A stretch of DNA of 64,000 nt from assembly GCF_963675165.1 (NCBI RefSeq), contig NC_087377.1:14070198-14134197 (forward strand), in the 5' to 3' direction. The translations under genes were made by a program, and so were the position numbers. Source of the stretch: Halichondria panicea. Lineage: Eukaryota > Porifera > Demospongiae > Suberitida > Halichondriidae. Below the pieces are notes generated by a model. The model had not been told where the DNA came from and made no database searches. It was given only the letters and a program-made list of their open reading frames with translations. Shown one piece after another: positions 1 to 11,800 of this stretch (its first letter is position 1; each line of letters begins with the position of its first letter).

Positions 1-1762
1 CATAGATATAGTGTCTGCCTTTCTCTCAGATACCACATCACCTTCTTCTGTTAATCCTAATGATCCAGCGTTCATAAGAGTGGAGCTGCTATCGGTAGCA
101 CAGGATCCAGCGTTCCTGAGTTTCGCTAACTTTTCATCTGAGCTTGTTGTAAACGTGTCAAATCTAAGAACAGAGAGTGTAATAAACATTACATGTGGGG
201 ATCCAAATACTTTCAAAATGATTCCAGTGGATGTTGAGATTATCCAACAAACTGAGCCTGAGAGTCCCAATGGAATGAATGTGACAGCTCTCTATGAATT
301 TGGATCCTTGACTGATGCCATTGTCTCTTGGAAAAAGTTGGTGAGTAAGTTATACATCAATGCTCATGTAAAATTGTAAACATATCGCATAGGAAACACG
401 ATGTCCAGAATTTCAGACCTTCTTGATCTATCAAGTCACACTGTTGGACTCCGGTGTTGTCACAGTAAATCACACAAGCTGTGGAGAAGTGTGTATAGTC
501 AACTTTCAGAACTTTTCCGATACTACTGAAGTGTATAGGGTGTCACTGTTTGCTGTTAATGCCATCGGGGCAAGTGAACTCGTGGAATATCCAGCCATTA
601 TTGGTATGTCAACATTAATTATGTCAAAATACATTTATTATAGGGTCCGGCGATTTAATACATATAAAAGCTATGAAATAATTTATTCTAAGGCCATAAT
701 TATATCTTACTATTAGCACAAACTTTTTCAGTGAAACGAAGCAGCTTCTACTTCACACCTACTTTCCTCTCAAACGATTGTCTGTTTACTTTTGAATGCT
801 TCTCAAATGGAAGTCTGGATACAGACAGTTGCAATGTGTTGTATACGAATGACTCAATGTACAGGGATCCAATGATGATTGTTTCTCCACTCGATACACA
901 ATTCAAAATAACTGGAATATTTTCTGATACTATCTACTATTTCGAATTTTCTGTGCACGTAAACGAAACTCTGCTTATTAGGAACAGATTTACTGAACGA
1001 TTAACATCAAGTAAGCTAGTGGTCATTCCGATGTTATATCGTTAAAGTTTTCCATATGCTTTAGGTCGGAAGCTCAGTACAGTGGTCATTGTGTTTCTAA
1101 CACTAACCATTCTGGCCATCATTCTCGAAGCAACATTTGGTATAGGTAAGTTGTAGTAAGTTTTAATTCGCTAAAGCTAGTCTTGCACCTCTTTTTGCAG
1201 TTCTCTGTGTTTTAAAACAACTGCAAACATTTCAAGCCAAGATTCTATTTCTTGTGGCTGGTTTTTCTGGTTTTTTGAGCTTACTTTCTGCTTTTGTTTT
1301 CTCAATTATCACTGGTGTTCAGCAAGGTAAGCAACTAATAATAATTGTTCTGACTTGAGAGGATTATTTGCAGACACATGCAGTCTTAGACTAGACTGGA
1401 GCAGAGCAAGCAATGCATTGATCATTTCGGCCTTTATTTTAGCTCTAATCGGGAATATTATTCTAATCGGCATCTCGATTGCTTCATGCCTAACGAAAAG
1501 TAAGGCCTTTTCAATATATCTTTAACTATTTCAATACCATGCACCTGTTCCACTCTCAGAGTCCAGCAAGATTATAATTAATTTTAAATTGCAATCGGAA
1601 CATAGGTCTTCTCCAGTTGATGAAATTATGCATAGAAGGTAATAGCAATGATTAGTCATAATTATTATAATAGTAATCTTAATTGCTAATTATAGACTTT
1701 TCATGAAGGGTGACACTGTTCCAGGTGGTGCTTCTAATACAAAAATTGAATCTTCAGTATAG
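1..1762 (+). CDS. Gene A: Ig/FN3 receptor-like protein with about three membrane segments (5' end outside window)
   Basis: Exons read as <2-340, 393-603, 732-1010, 1065-1145, 1201-1326, 1374-1499, 1560-1638 and 1696-1762 (TAG). All junctions are GT-AG and the frame stays open for 436 codons. Exon 1 is the C-terminal half of the Ig-like domain, with the family block NFSSELVVNVSN followed by ITCGDP. The exon 1/2 junction lies inside an FN3-like domain (CPEF...VSLFAVNAIGAS). Exon 3 is a Cys-containing juxtamembrane module also seen in I, J and K. Exons 4, 5 and 6 each encode one hydrophobic helix (about residues 281-301, 314-340 and 356-380 of the visible part). The tail is short and lacks the tyrosine motifs of the other loci. 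Signal peptide and Ig start must lie left of the window. Role unknown; cell-surface recognition is inferred from architecture. Confidence 0.72.
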
Positions 1763-1854
1763 CTGTGGTGAGTGATATTTAAATGGCAGCATCTACTCTA
1801 TATCTAAAATTCATGCTTGAAAAAGGTGTGTACCGTATTACTAGAATATTTATG

Positions 1855-2410
1855 TCTCGAGGCGTAGCCGCACGAGGGATACGGTAAAGCTGACTGTGCG
1901 TGTGTGTGTGTGTCTGTGTGTCTGTTCCAACTGTAACTGCTCAACGGTTGTAATGCGAAGAAAACTAACAGCTTCTATATGCTTCTAGCCACGTTCTCTT
2001 GGATTTTGATTCGTGGATTAGCAAACTAAAGCTTCCTTCTCGAGTTATGGCTAGTTTGACTCACATTGAAGGCTGTTGCAGTCTCTCCAGAATCTTTCGT
2101 AACAGTATCTGTTCGCACAACGTTTCTATTCAACTTATAAGTTAGTCTTGCACTTAAGCGCTAGCTTTTTGTTAGCTACAAGATTCAGAAAAGAGCTGTA
2201 AAACCAGCTATACTGTAACAGCCATTGACCTTGCAGACACACCCCTTATTTCTGTGTACATAATGTGCATGTGCACTCGCCCCCACGTGTGAGAGAATAA
2301 GGTCCAGATTAGATCCTCCTGACACAGACAGAATCATCTTTTTCTTGAGGGCCTGGTAAGCTACAATATACATTATTATACAGCAGATATAACTTATGCA
2401 TGTACACAAG
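1855..2410 (+). repeat. Dispersed repeat, copy 1
   Basis: Begins near TCGAGGCGTAGCCGCACGAG and includes a GT-rich run at about 1897-1922. The same order of blocks returns at 44935-45430 in the same orientation, and a shorter reverse-strand version lies near 61800-62080. No protein-coding signal. Looks like an old non-autonomous mobile element. Confidence 0.7.
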
Positions 2411-2712
2411 TCTTTTCTTTTCATCAGTTATGATAGATATAAATATGCACTGAACACCCCAGATTTTGGAAGAATCAATTTTCTTCTTTCTTGAGACCAC
2501 AAAACACTAAAATGATACCATAATTAGATGGTAAGCTACAATATACGTTATTATACAGCAGATATAACAATAATTTTTATGCATGTACACAAGTCTTTTC
2601 TTTTCATCAGTTATGATAGATATAAATATGCACTGAACACCCCAGATTTTGGAAGAATCAATTTTGTTCTTTCTTGAGACCACAAAACACTAAAATGATA
2701 CCATAATTAGAT
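2354..2712. repeat. Two-copy direct tandem duplication, period about 175 bp
   Basis: Copy 1 is 2354-2528 and copy 2 is 2529-2712. They start at TGGTAAGCTACAATATAC and end near CCATAATTAGAT. Copy 2 carries about ten extra bases after AGATATAAC. The copies are nearly identical, so the duplication is recent. Confidence 0.85.
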
Positions 2713-2807
2713 AATAACAATACATGCATGTAATTAAACTCTTCTCAGTGAGTTATATAGATAAGCTAACTTTATTAATTATAGAAACTCTACTAAACAC
2801 TCTAATA

Positions 2808-2900
2808 CTTTTTTAGCGAAAGTATAACATGGCGAGAGGCATTAGCAAGCGCACGCTTGGGTTGCTTGCAACACTCGTTTTACAGGCTTTGCTAATAGAA
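2808..2900. repeat. Dispersed repeat shared with the right edge of the window
   Basis: The stretch from AGCGAAAGTATAACATGG through AAGCGCACGCTTG recurs at about 63070-63160 in the same orientation. No coding content seen. Confidence 0.65.
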
Positions 2901-4660
2901 AAAATTTGCAAAAGCCTTTTCGATCTAAAAAGTGATAAACTGAATCAGTATAATTATGTAGCCGTGGTCTCTGGGAATAGATTAAAATTTACATAATAAT
3001 TGGCAAATACAACCGGTATACATAATTATGCATGTCATCACATGATTGAATGAACTGCAGCAGACTGAATCTGAACTGTGCATGCACACGTGACAAGAGT
3101 ATATCTACTAATATTATTAATAGTAACAGCAGTCCTCTTGCTAAGAAATGTGAATAAACTATTATAGGAGCATGATCAACAATTTAAATCTCATCCTGTT
3201 TCAAGTCCACACTGCAGACCTGACTATACCAGGTTTTCTTTCAAGCAGAAACACATCCCCAACAACTGGCAGCCCTGCGCCCCGAGGGCATTATGTCATC
3301 CAGTGCAATATATGGCATGTTGCACGAGGGCGCCTGCAATAACTAACTTGTTGCCCAATGACGTTAAACTCGTCTGACTGGTCATATAAATCGTAATAAA
3401 AGACATGTGTTTTGAAGGAATTTAGTGTAGTATTCATTGAATTCCATAGTAAATTTTTAGGTTTTCTTCCCACTAGTAGTTGTAGAAGTAGCCTATAAAA
3501 GGGACCAACTGAGTATTGGGTGGCATGGTGGGGCATATAAGTCCCAAATGGATATATCTCTTAAAGAACTCTACTGCATTTACATGCAGTGCAAGTGCAT
3601 ATAATACAGTGCATTATGCCATACTAATGCAGTGCAATATATGGTAGCCATGGCAGTGATGCAACATGCCATATACTGAGCACTGGATTGCTTTGATCTG
3701 CCCACTCACTGGGCAACAAAAGCAGTTGGTACAAGGCATGCTGTCAGGGGTCCGCTATTTAGAGAGTCCGTTATAAGAGGTTCCACTGTATTGCGTTCTG
3801 GCAAGGATTGTTTGTCATTATACCAGTCAGAAGTGATCGAAGTTTGTATGTTTGATGCTCGCTATCTATGAGGGGGGGTGGTCTATGATGTATGGGGGTG
3901 GTCTATAACTAAAATAATTTATACGGTGTATCAAATGCTTTCAACCTGAGAATACTCATTAGTAGAGTTATTGAGCATTCTTAATGTATATGACATTGCA
4001 CAATTATTATTAAATTACTGCTTTTATCCAGGAGAACGATTGTTGAGTTGGAGCTCGCGTACTGTATCAGCTGAAGGTGTGAGTCTATAATAATATAAAT
4101 TTTTAAAAACCCTATATGCGTACTTTTTTGAGATACCATGATGTGTTATAAAATTATATTTATTTGTGTAATTTGTAAATTAACTAAGTTTTATTGTTGT
4201 GAACTATAAATTAGGAGTCTATATATGCATGACGTATGTCGTAAGCACAACAAGTGAAGATCATTCAGATTCTCATTTCACTTATTCCCTTCCATTATGA
4301 TCGATCAGCTGCTATAGGAGATGGCCATGGTTTAGTGGCGTAGTGTGTTTGGGGATTTTTAGCAATGTTTACTAATTGGATGTCAGTAGTGTATTAATTT
4401 ACTGATGATGGAAAAACTGGAAGTGATACAACATACAATGTCTTACATGCACTAGCTATTGTGAATCTTGCTTTTTTGAGTTGTATATAATTATATATAC
4501 ATGCATACAAAATGAGCAACAACATAGTAGTTTTTCAGACTCCATCATAATATTACTTGACAAGTCGTTTGAGATACTAATTGGTAGTGAAATAAGAACA
4601 GCTTTGTTTCACGTACTGCAATAGAAGGCTTTTTATGTTAACTACTGACATATTGATACT
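2901..4660. other. Intergenic, no gene seen
   Basis: AT-rich with only short unrelated ORFs. A short block at about 3690-3722 (containing CCCACTCACTGGGCAACAA) matches about 63005-63045 inverted. TCCGTTATAAGAGGTTCCAC at about 3768 resembles one end of the TA-flanked MITE at 14284. Confidence 0.6.
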
Positions 4661-5177
4661 CAGAGGAGGTATACGACATCCGCGAATCGCAGGAAGTGTT
4701 TGAGCCCCACATGTATAGTCTTTATTATGCCCGGGTCAAAGTTCAATAGCAATCAAACGAAGTGATACTCATGGCAACTCCAGAGGCTCTCTCAACGACA
4801 TCACAGCCAGTAGCCACAAGAAAGCAGAGACAATCTTCTGTTAATTGGAAGTGCATGTAACATGTACACATACCCTTCTATTGTGGCGTTATGTTTATTT
4901 CTTGTTTGAATTAGAAGTGATAACATAGAAAAATTCAATGTACACATACCTAAACTCCATCACGATCAATTATGGTTTTTTTCTTCCTGAATTAGCTATT
5001 ATAACCTAGATCAAACAGTGCACTAATCAGACTCTTAATTGGCAGCTATAATTTTAAGCTAGCCCATGCATGCAGTGCTTGTGTTTAGTAGGTAACACGC
5101 AATTGAACTTTGACTTAATTGGAGATAATGTGAGTCTCCAACACTTCCTGCGACTCGCAGATGTCGTACCTCCTCTG
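4661..5177. mobile_element. Non-autonomous element with terminal inverted repeats, 517 bp
   Basis: The left end CAGAGGAGGTATACGACATC matches the reverse complement of the right end (GATGTCGTACCTCCTCTG at about 5160-5177). The match continues inward for about 50 bases with a few differences. No ORF inside. The target duplication is unclear, so the superfamily is not assigned. Confidence 0.7.
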
Positions 5178-5846
5178 ATATAATTATACTGGCCTACAGC
5201 TGCTCAAGGGTCAACGAAGTGCAAGTAAGAGTTTTTATAGCTTCTTGTAGTGTTTTCTTAGACTCACTAGCCGTCACTGTTAACGGCGAACAGTAGACTG
5301 GTCAAACTCTGTGTAGAGACTTGTGCAATGTTGCGGCCGGTTATAGTTGTCGATCAGCCTGAGTCTGTCTGCATGCATGTCTGTCGTTCTGAGTCTATAC
5401 TCACCTGGATGCGATAGCACTGCATGTGTTTGTACCATGGATAGCCTCAACACAATAATAAATTTGGCAGATTTTGATGTTAAAGCTTCGTTGTCGAATA
5501 AAAGTGAGCAAAAGCTAAGAAGCGAACGTTGGCCTATAATTATGTACACACAGCTTCTACTCAAGGCTGTATAGACTACGTAACTATACCTCAAATTAAC
5601 ACCGAGCTATAGAGTTTGCACTTCAGTACTATAGTGCTCTAGTTTGTGTTATATGGGCCTTATCTTTAAAACTTGATGATCTGCAAATATGAATGGGACA
5701 CAGCTATAATTATTGTATTGATCAAGCTGTCTTCATAAGCGCTATATATACAGACTGCATGGTCAGTTAAATGCTAGTGCAGGGTGACTGCATGTATCAT
5801 AAAGTCACAGTCTGTCTAATTATTAGCATGCAGAATCGAAACTGAC
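5178..5846. other. Intergenic, no gene seen
   Basis: Only short ORFs on either strand, none resembling a known domain and none with family exons. Several ATAATTAT words. Confidence 0.5.
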
Positions 5847-6249
5847 AAACCGTGAAGAAGTATAATTTTGTAACTGGTTCATTGTTAACTTGGAGAGTTT
5901 GTGATACTGCGCTGCATGTGCTGATAATTAAGTGTGAAGAAGTTTAATTATGAGACTCTATTTGCAATGTCCGAACAGTTCATTGTCAACGTAATCATAC
6001 TCCACTCTCTTATCCAGGTCATTGATTTCTCTTGCCAAACCATACGAATGATTTGCTTCCATGTTCACCTTTGTAGCTCCACTACTTCTCACTTCACCAT
6101 ACGACAAGTTAGCTTTCAATTTCATTTCTTCATCTGGTCGTGAACGTTGCTTCTTTGACTCTACATAAGACTCGTTAGGAATCAATTGAAACAATTTTCC
6201 ACTCGGCTTTGTAAAAACACTAGTTCCTTTTATTGGATCATCAGCCTCA
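5847..6249 (-). pseudogene. Orphan cytoplasmic-tail exon, truncated copy of gene B
   Basis: Aligns base for base with the 3' end of gene B (8130-8520). It keeps the frame ending at 5958 and the motifs LSYGEV, NHSYGLA and VEYDYVD. Homology stops at 6249, in the middle of the B tail and before the membrane helix, and joins the segment that is duplicated at 28 kb. There is no signal peptide or ectodomain, so this is a truncated third copy of the B tail. Confidence 0.8.
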
Positions 6250-6785
6250 TACCCTCACCCCTGTCATACCTTCACCACACAAACACGACAACACACACAC
6301 CCTCACATGTCGACCCAAGGAAACTGCATGTTGTTTTCTAAGGCATTAATGGCTTGTGAAAAGAAGGTCAAATACATCATGGCCAGGAGAAATGTCACAA
6401 CCCATCATTTCCCACTCTTTTGCACCGTTCCCTGCATGCATGCAAATATTGTATATTCACGTTAATAATAATTATTGTTGTCTGCTAGTTAGTCAGAGTA
6501 TGATTATATCAATATTCAGCCATCAGTCCCTCACAAAATAATGCACTGCAGACTTTTCAATTTTCTGGTGCAGGCCTTCATTGCACCATGTACATCACAC
6601 GATGAACGTCTGTATATACCAGTCCTATATATATACAGCTACACCAAAATTGATGGAAAAAGATCCAGCTGCAGCAATACCGCTACCTACTGAAAGGTTT
6701 GACTGATAATCCAGAATGTCGGCTGTTTACCTCGACTCAATTGATAAAGTCACTTTTTTGCTACTAGAGCGATATATATACACTA

Positions 6786-6955
6786 CACAGTAAAAACAGA
6801 TTCGTTATAATAACATAAAACATCTCAAATAAAATGCATCATTTGAAATTTAATGTAGAAATGACAGAAATTTACGTCATTTCTACATTAAATTTCAAAT
6901 GATGCATTTTATTTGAGATGTTTTATGTTATTATAACGAATCTGTTTTTACTGTG
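6786..6955. mobile_element. Foldback MITE, 170 bp, TA target site
   Basis: Almost perfect inverted repeat with arms of about 80 bases and a loop of about 10. Ends are CACAGTAAAAACAGA...TCTGTTTTTACTGTG, flanked by TA at 6784-6785 and 6956-6957. The duplicated segment has the empty site at about 28455 with a single TA. Ends and TA duplication fit a Tc1/mariner-type non-autonomous element. Confidence 0.92.
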
Positions 6956-7404
6956 TAGCGTCTATATATAATTATGACCGTCCGAAGTCGATCTGTCTGA
7001 CAATTCATGGCAAATATTCTGGATTATCGTCAAACCTATTTTAGTAGCTGGTATCTCTGCTGCAGTTGGTTTTTGTTTTTTTGTTCAACTTTGGTGTATA
7101 TATATATCTGTAGAACAAGCAGGCCTTCATTATGATGTACAAAAGTTGACTGTGCAGGTTGTTTTGTGAGCGTCTGATTTTTAGAGACGGTCGATTATTG
7201 ATAAGCTATACTCTAGCTTCATGCCGTAAAGGTTTAGCATCAGCATATACAAACCAAATTGGATTTGAATCGGACTTGATTAGTAAAAAAAAGGCACATT
7301 TGCAGCCGGTCCTATGTATTATTCTCATCAGCTCAAAATTAAGGCTTTGAACAATTAAGTCTGTCCTTCAAGCTGTAAATAATTATACAGATTATAGACC
7401 ATGT

Positions 7405-7570
7405 CCCTATACGCGCACCATTCCTTAAACATGTGTTACCCATTAGATTCTATGCTGCTGAGATCACCTCTACCCTCGGGTACCTATATATACACACATT
7501 CAATATCTATTGGAATCTAAAGCTTGAAAACATCTTGCTGGACGCTAACAGTTTCATCACACTTTCGAGT
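7405..7570 (+). pseudogene. Relic of an AGC (SGK/AKT-like) protein kinase domain
   Basis: The frame reads RFYAAEITSTLGYLY...LENILLDANS, matching the helix E/catalytic-loop region of SGK-type AGC kinases. The catalytic HRD/YRD-K region is degraded to YWNLK, and the DFG region does not follow. No other kinase exon is visible nearby. The same relic lies at 28900-29064, so it predates the segmental duplication. It cannot be an active kinase. Confidence 0.72.
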
Positions 7571-7633
7571 ACATGTATATTATTTAAAATAACGTTAACA
7601 GTGAGCATAATCTTGCGTTTTGTTATTTCTCTA

Positions 7634-7756
7634 TCACTGTAAAAAATGATTGAAAAAAAGTGCGGTGGACACACTAAAACCGTCGCATATAGCACTGAAA
7701 AAGTGTGCTATATGCGACGGTTTTAGTGTGCTCACCGCACTTTTTTTTTTACAGTG
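7634..7756. mobile_element. Foldback MITE, 123 bp, TA target site
   Basis: Palindromic, with arms about CACTGTAAAAAATG...TTTTTTACAGTG and an inner arm CGTCGCATATAGCAC/GTGCTATATGCGACG. TA lies at 7632-7633 and 7757-7758. The empty site is preserved at about 29128 (TCTCTATAATTATAG). Ends resemble those of the 6786 element, but the internal sequence is different. Confidence 0.9.
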
Positions 7757-8236
7757 TATAATTATAGTGTCTGCCTGTCTGGGGTCAATTCAAGAGCTCG
7801 CATTGAAGAAGATTGTTAATTAATTATAAACCATTAAATAAATTTAAAAATTTTGAGTATAAAACTTATGAGATGTGTATGTAGCGTTATGCACAGCTAT
7901 GATTGTGAGAGAATAAGTAGCTACAGTAAACTACTCTTTTAAGTTCAACATGTGTTTAAGATGCAAGATCATAATACTGCGCATGCTCTGTAGATATAGG
8001 AGCTGCACTATTACTTGATTCAATACACAGTATAGTTTCATTGTCATTGTCCAGAACACAACACTACAGTGTATTGAATCAAGCATTGTTACTATGTTGT
8101 ATGCAAGTGTGTTGTTCAAAATTGACAAAGCGTGAGGTACTATACAATAACTATTGATATAACTGGTTCATTGTTAACTTGGAGAGTTTGTGACACTGCA
8201 TGCATGTGCTGATAATTATGTGTTAAGAGGTTTAAT

Positions 8237-9728
8237 CTATTTACAATGTCCGAACAGTTTATTGTCAACGTAATCATACTCCACTCTCTTATCCAAGTCA
8301 GTGGTTTCCCTTGCCAAACCATACGAATGATTCGCTTCCATTTTCACATTTGTAGCTCCACTACTTCTCACTTCACCATACGACAAGTTAGCTTTCAATT
8401 TCATTTCCTCATCTGGTCGTGAACGTTGCTTCTTTGACTCTACATAAGACTCGTTAGGAAATAACTTTCCACTCGGCTTTGTAAAAACACTAGTTCCTTT
8501 TATTGGATCATCAGCCTCACAATAGGAGTGAGACAGGTCTTCATTTTGCTGTTGTGTTTCTTGATTCGAATGGACAACCTCCTGATCAACTTCCCTTGAC
8601 TCTTGTATTTGTATTTCCGGTGCAGTCTCTCTCGGTTGCACTCTAGTCTCCGTTTTTGTTTTCAATTTCAATTTTTTCAGCAGAATATGGTATACACCAA
8701 CTCCCATGACGAAACCGAGTACCGAAGAGAATATGAATACAATAATTGTAGTTGCTACAGTCACTCCGATAGATACACCATTGGAACTGCTGTCTGTCAC
8801 TGAAATTACAGCTGATGTTAAAGGCTCATGCGTTAATAAAACTCACCAATAAAAACATTTTCTGTGACAGGATCACTTCTCCCCACGTCGTTAATGGCTT
8901 GGAGCTCCAACACGTAGTTACCATCTCCAGAGTGAGGGACAGTAAATGTGACCCTGCACACCATTGTACAGTCACCACCACTAGTTGTTAAGATTTGACG
9001 ATCATCACTCCCAGTTAAGGTGATCTCATAGCGGATTTGCTGTCCATAATGAGGGCATACCAAAACCTACAAGGAAATATATGGATGTGTATAGTGCCCT
9101 GGACAGTGACTCAGTGCTATCATGAAATGCATGCATAGTAAAATCAATAGCTTACTGGTGGTTCCCATGAAATTAGTAGCAGAATATAAGCAGAAAAGTC
9201 AACAGATGTTTGAATATTGAATTGTTGAGGGTCTTTTGGTTGTGACTGTTGTCTTATCTGAATATCAATAGGGATCATCTGGTAGTTTGCTGGATCTCCG
9301 CATCTGATTTCATTAATGTGCTGATCCACAATCTGTGAGATGTCGAGAGTAAGAGTGGAAGAAAAGTTTCCGTATATTGGGTTAGCTCTATTTTGTGAAA
9401 CTGCTCTCAACGCAACAGAAATGAAGGCTGAATTCAATTCAATTTGAGTGGAGGTCACGCTGTCAGGGTAAAATGAATGAATTTCTTTGTTAGTGACATT
9501 GTAACTCCAACGCAAAGTAGTGAGCTGCACTCCCTCACAGAACAGTCTGACAGTTCCAGGACAGTGTTCACCAATCAGACTCGCTCCTCCCTCAACAGTC
9601 AGAGAAACACCTGCAACATGATTGCATGTAGCTGATCACAATAAACAAGGGATCTTACTCATTGCTCTGCTTTTTCCAACAGTGAAGGACAATAAAACAA
9701 TATTCATTAACAACTGAAGTACTCCCAT
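8237..9728 (-). CDS. Gene B: Ig-FN3 single-pass receptor with ITIM-like tail, 435 aa
   Basis: Exons 9728-9659, 9610-9156, 9066-8847 and 8799-8237 (TAG) give an uninterrupted 435-residue frame with GT-AG introns of 48-89 bases. Residues 1-23 are a signal peptide. An Ig-like domain follows (GEHCPGTVRLFCEG... LRW ... NFSSTLTLDIS ... IRCGDP), then FN3 split over exons 2/3 to about residue 248. One membrane helix lies at about 258-285, then a basic LKKLKLK anchor and a 150-residue tail. The tail has Tyr389 in LSYGEV and Tyr423 in VEYDYV, both matching the ITIM pattern (I/V/L/S)xYxx(I/V/L), plus Tyr408 in HSYGLA. There is no sushi module, unlike its neighbours. By family knowledge such tails bind SH2 phosphatases or adaptors once phosphorylated; an inhibitory role is inference. 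The nearly identical copy B-prime is frameshifted. Confidence 0.8.
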
Positions 9729-9999
9729 CTTACTTGAGGTAGACTATACTTAACTTGCTAACTGGTTATTCCAAACTTCATGAGAGTTTCCCAAAAACAT
9801 GTGATACAATTCACAGGTGCATGCAGTTTATTTTTAATTCATGCACCTATCAATTACTGATGTGAGTTATATTTATATGAGTGAATAGCTGAAGAAATAA
9901 CAGTTGCACAAACTTCAATTGCTTTCTACACGGTTATGATGAATATATAAAGTATACACACTAGTAAGCAACAACACACAGCATGTCCTCGATTTGTAT

Positions 10000-11350
10000 T
10001 TATAAGTTAACACTGCATGGTCCATAAGCTTGGTTAGAGTTCATTTCAATCTCTTCTTTGGGTGACACCTCCTCATAAACAGGAACAGCTGGTACAGTGG
10101 GTCCTTGTCCTTCAGCTGCCGGGGAGTGCACTGTCTTCTTACGCATGACCCAGTATGTCAAGAGAGCACCACTAGCACAACCAGAAACCATTGCCACAAT
10201 GAATGTTACAGTTGTACATATCACAGCAACTTGATTGATAGTAAGGGAAAATTCTTTTACAGAATCTGTGGATGCAGTAAAACGAACAGTTATCATTTTA
10301 CATAATTATATTGGGCAGTACATACCTTCTCTTTTTCTGCACATAAACTGGGAAGGATCTGGAATCCACTTTGCTTCTCCCAAAACATTGCTACAGGTGC
10401 TTATTTTCTCCTCGTTAGGAATCAGTCCATCATTGCACTGATAGCTGACGTTAGTACCCAACATGAGAGAGTTTGATGAAGAGTTATCGTAATTGATTAA
10501 TCTGCCATTAGTTGTTGACTCGGGATTATCACAGAGCATTAAATCTTCTGTAACTGATTAACAAGCACCCTCATGTGTATTACATTCATTTTAACATGAC
10601 ATCACCTGATAAAAGGTAATCGTGGAAGACAGAAAAACTGTCTCCCTTTGTATTCCTAGCCTTAATAGTGAGGAAATAGCAACTTGTCTCTCCTCTTGAA
10701 ACCGGGAGCTCCACTACTGTTTGGCACTTCATGGAGCAAGTCGTACTATTTATTACTGTTGAGTTACTTATGATTACAGTGATCAAGTAATCAGTCCGGC
10801 ATTCCGTCTAAATTAATAAGTTAATTGTTATGCTGATCTGACTTCACTCACAGATGGTGTCCATGTAATTGTAATGCCGTTTGGATCATCAGTTGTGTTT
10901 ACTGTAATCAACTGAGGTTCTTCTGGAATTCTTGGTTCTTTAATGGTCACATTCACATCGAGACTATGATGAAGTACTGGGTCTCCACATGTGATGTCAG
11001 TTACATTGTGTTCCTGTAGCTGTGATAATTCAACAGTGAGAACTGAAGAGAAGTTACCAAATCGCTGGTCAGCCAAGCTCTGTGATACATGTTTTAGCTG
11101 GACTAATTGGAAAGGGGACTCAAGGCTCAGATGTATAGGAGCTGTGATGGTATTGTCTGGTGCAAATGAATGATCACATAGTCCTCTTGATTGTATGACC
11201 ATGTCAAAATGGTGAGGTACTAGCCCTAAGAATTTTGTCAGCTTATGTAGGTTCTAATTATAGCTATAACATAATAATCTTATCAGTAGATCTAGTAAAG
11301 AAAATTAGAAGAAGAACGTAATAATTTCTCAGATGTACAGTGCCCATCAT
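10000..11350 (-). pseudogene. Gene C: Ig-FN3-CCP receptor, broken at its 5' end
   Basis: Recognisable exons: signal peptide 11350-11284 (MMGTVHLRNYYVLLL), Ig remainder to 10852, FN3 10807-10606, sushi 10547-10326 (MLCDNPE...C), membrane and tail 10265-10000. The tail has VPVYEEVSPKEEIE and NQAYGP. Defects: the donor after the signal peptide is AT instead of GT; the N-terminal part of the Ig exon (VSLTVEGG to FCEGV) is deleted at about 11212; and the frame slips near the TGG codon at about 11190. The downstream exons are still open and properly spliced, so the loss is probably recent. A truncated tail-exon copy is at 31192-31312. Confidence 0.75.
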
Positions 11351-11800
11351 CTCTTCTAGCTGAGTATAAGCCTATCAATGTTAGTGAATTGCATGAAGTT
11401 TTTTGGCAACACAGTACAGGATTCATTACTTTCTTGAACAATTAAGATTGTCAAATCAGGTGATTCATCAATTTTGAGTATACTATAATCATCCTATAAC
11501 ACTGTATCAAATGTAAAGCCAGCCCCTCATAGCAAAGTGTTTTCTATTGGAGTATCTCTGGCTATTGAAAGATTGTGACAATTCTCGTAATTGGTGACAA
11601 CAATTAGTTTCAGTGTATGGAAAGTTTGTGACAATTCTCGTTAATGGTGGCAATTAGTTCAGTGTATGTGATTGCACTGTAAACAGGTGATTGAGATAAT
11701 GATCAATTCAGCTCATCACACCAGTGGAGGGAATACTATCTGACTTGTCAAATATACCACAATAATATTGGCTGGAAATTTACTAACACAGTCATGTTTT

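Larger units (their letters stand above)
6249..10125. repeat. Segmental duplication, copy 1 (partner 27978-31312)
   Basis: Collinear and highly similar to 27978-31312: the same intergenic DNA, the kinase relic, the whole of gene B and the last exon of gene C. It differs by two complete MITE insertions (6786-6955 and 7634-7756), present only here. The right breakpoint is inside gene C's last exon: copy 2 leaves the match at 31312 and continues into sequence resembling about 14008-14060. Confidence 0.9.

Noticed and set aside
1897-1922. CRISPR-like or satellite array
   Set aside because: Only a dinucleotide-rich run; no spaced direct repeats anywhere in the window fit a CRISPR array, and the DNA is eukaryotic.
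3291-3536. 81-codon minus-strand ORF
   Set aside because: No recognisable domain and no splice-linked neighbours.
5280-5594. Overlapping ORFs of 75-104 codons on both strands
   Set aside because: No domain, no homologous exon elsewhere in the window, and a codon pattern typical of chance ORFs in noncoding DNA.
6868-6960. The MITE hairpins as microRNA precursors
   Set aside because: Arms of 55-80 bases with almost perfect pairing and TA flanks fit transposon insertions; no sign of a conserved short mature region. Small-RNA data would be needed to reopen this.
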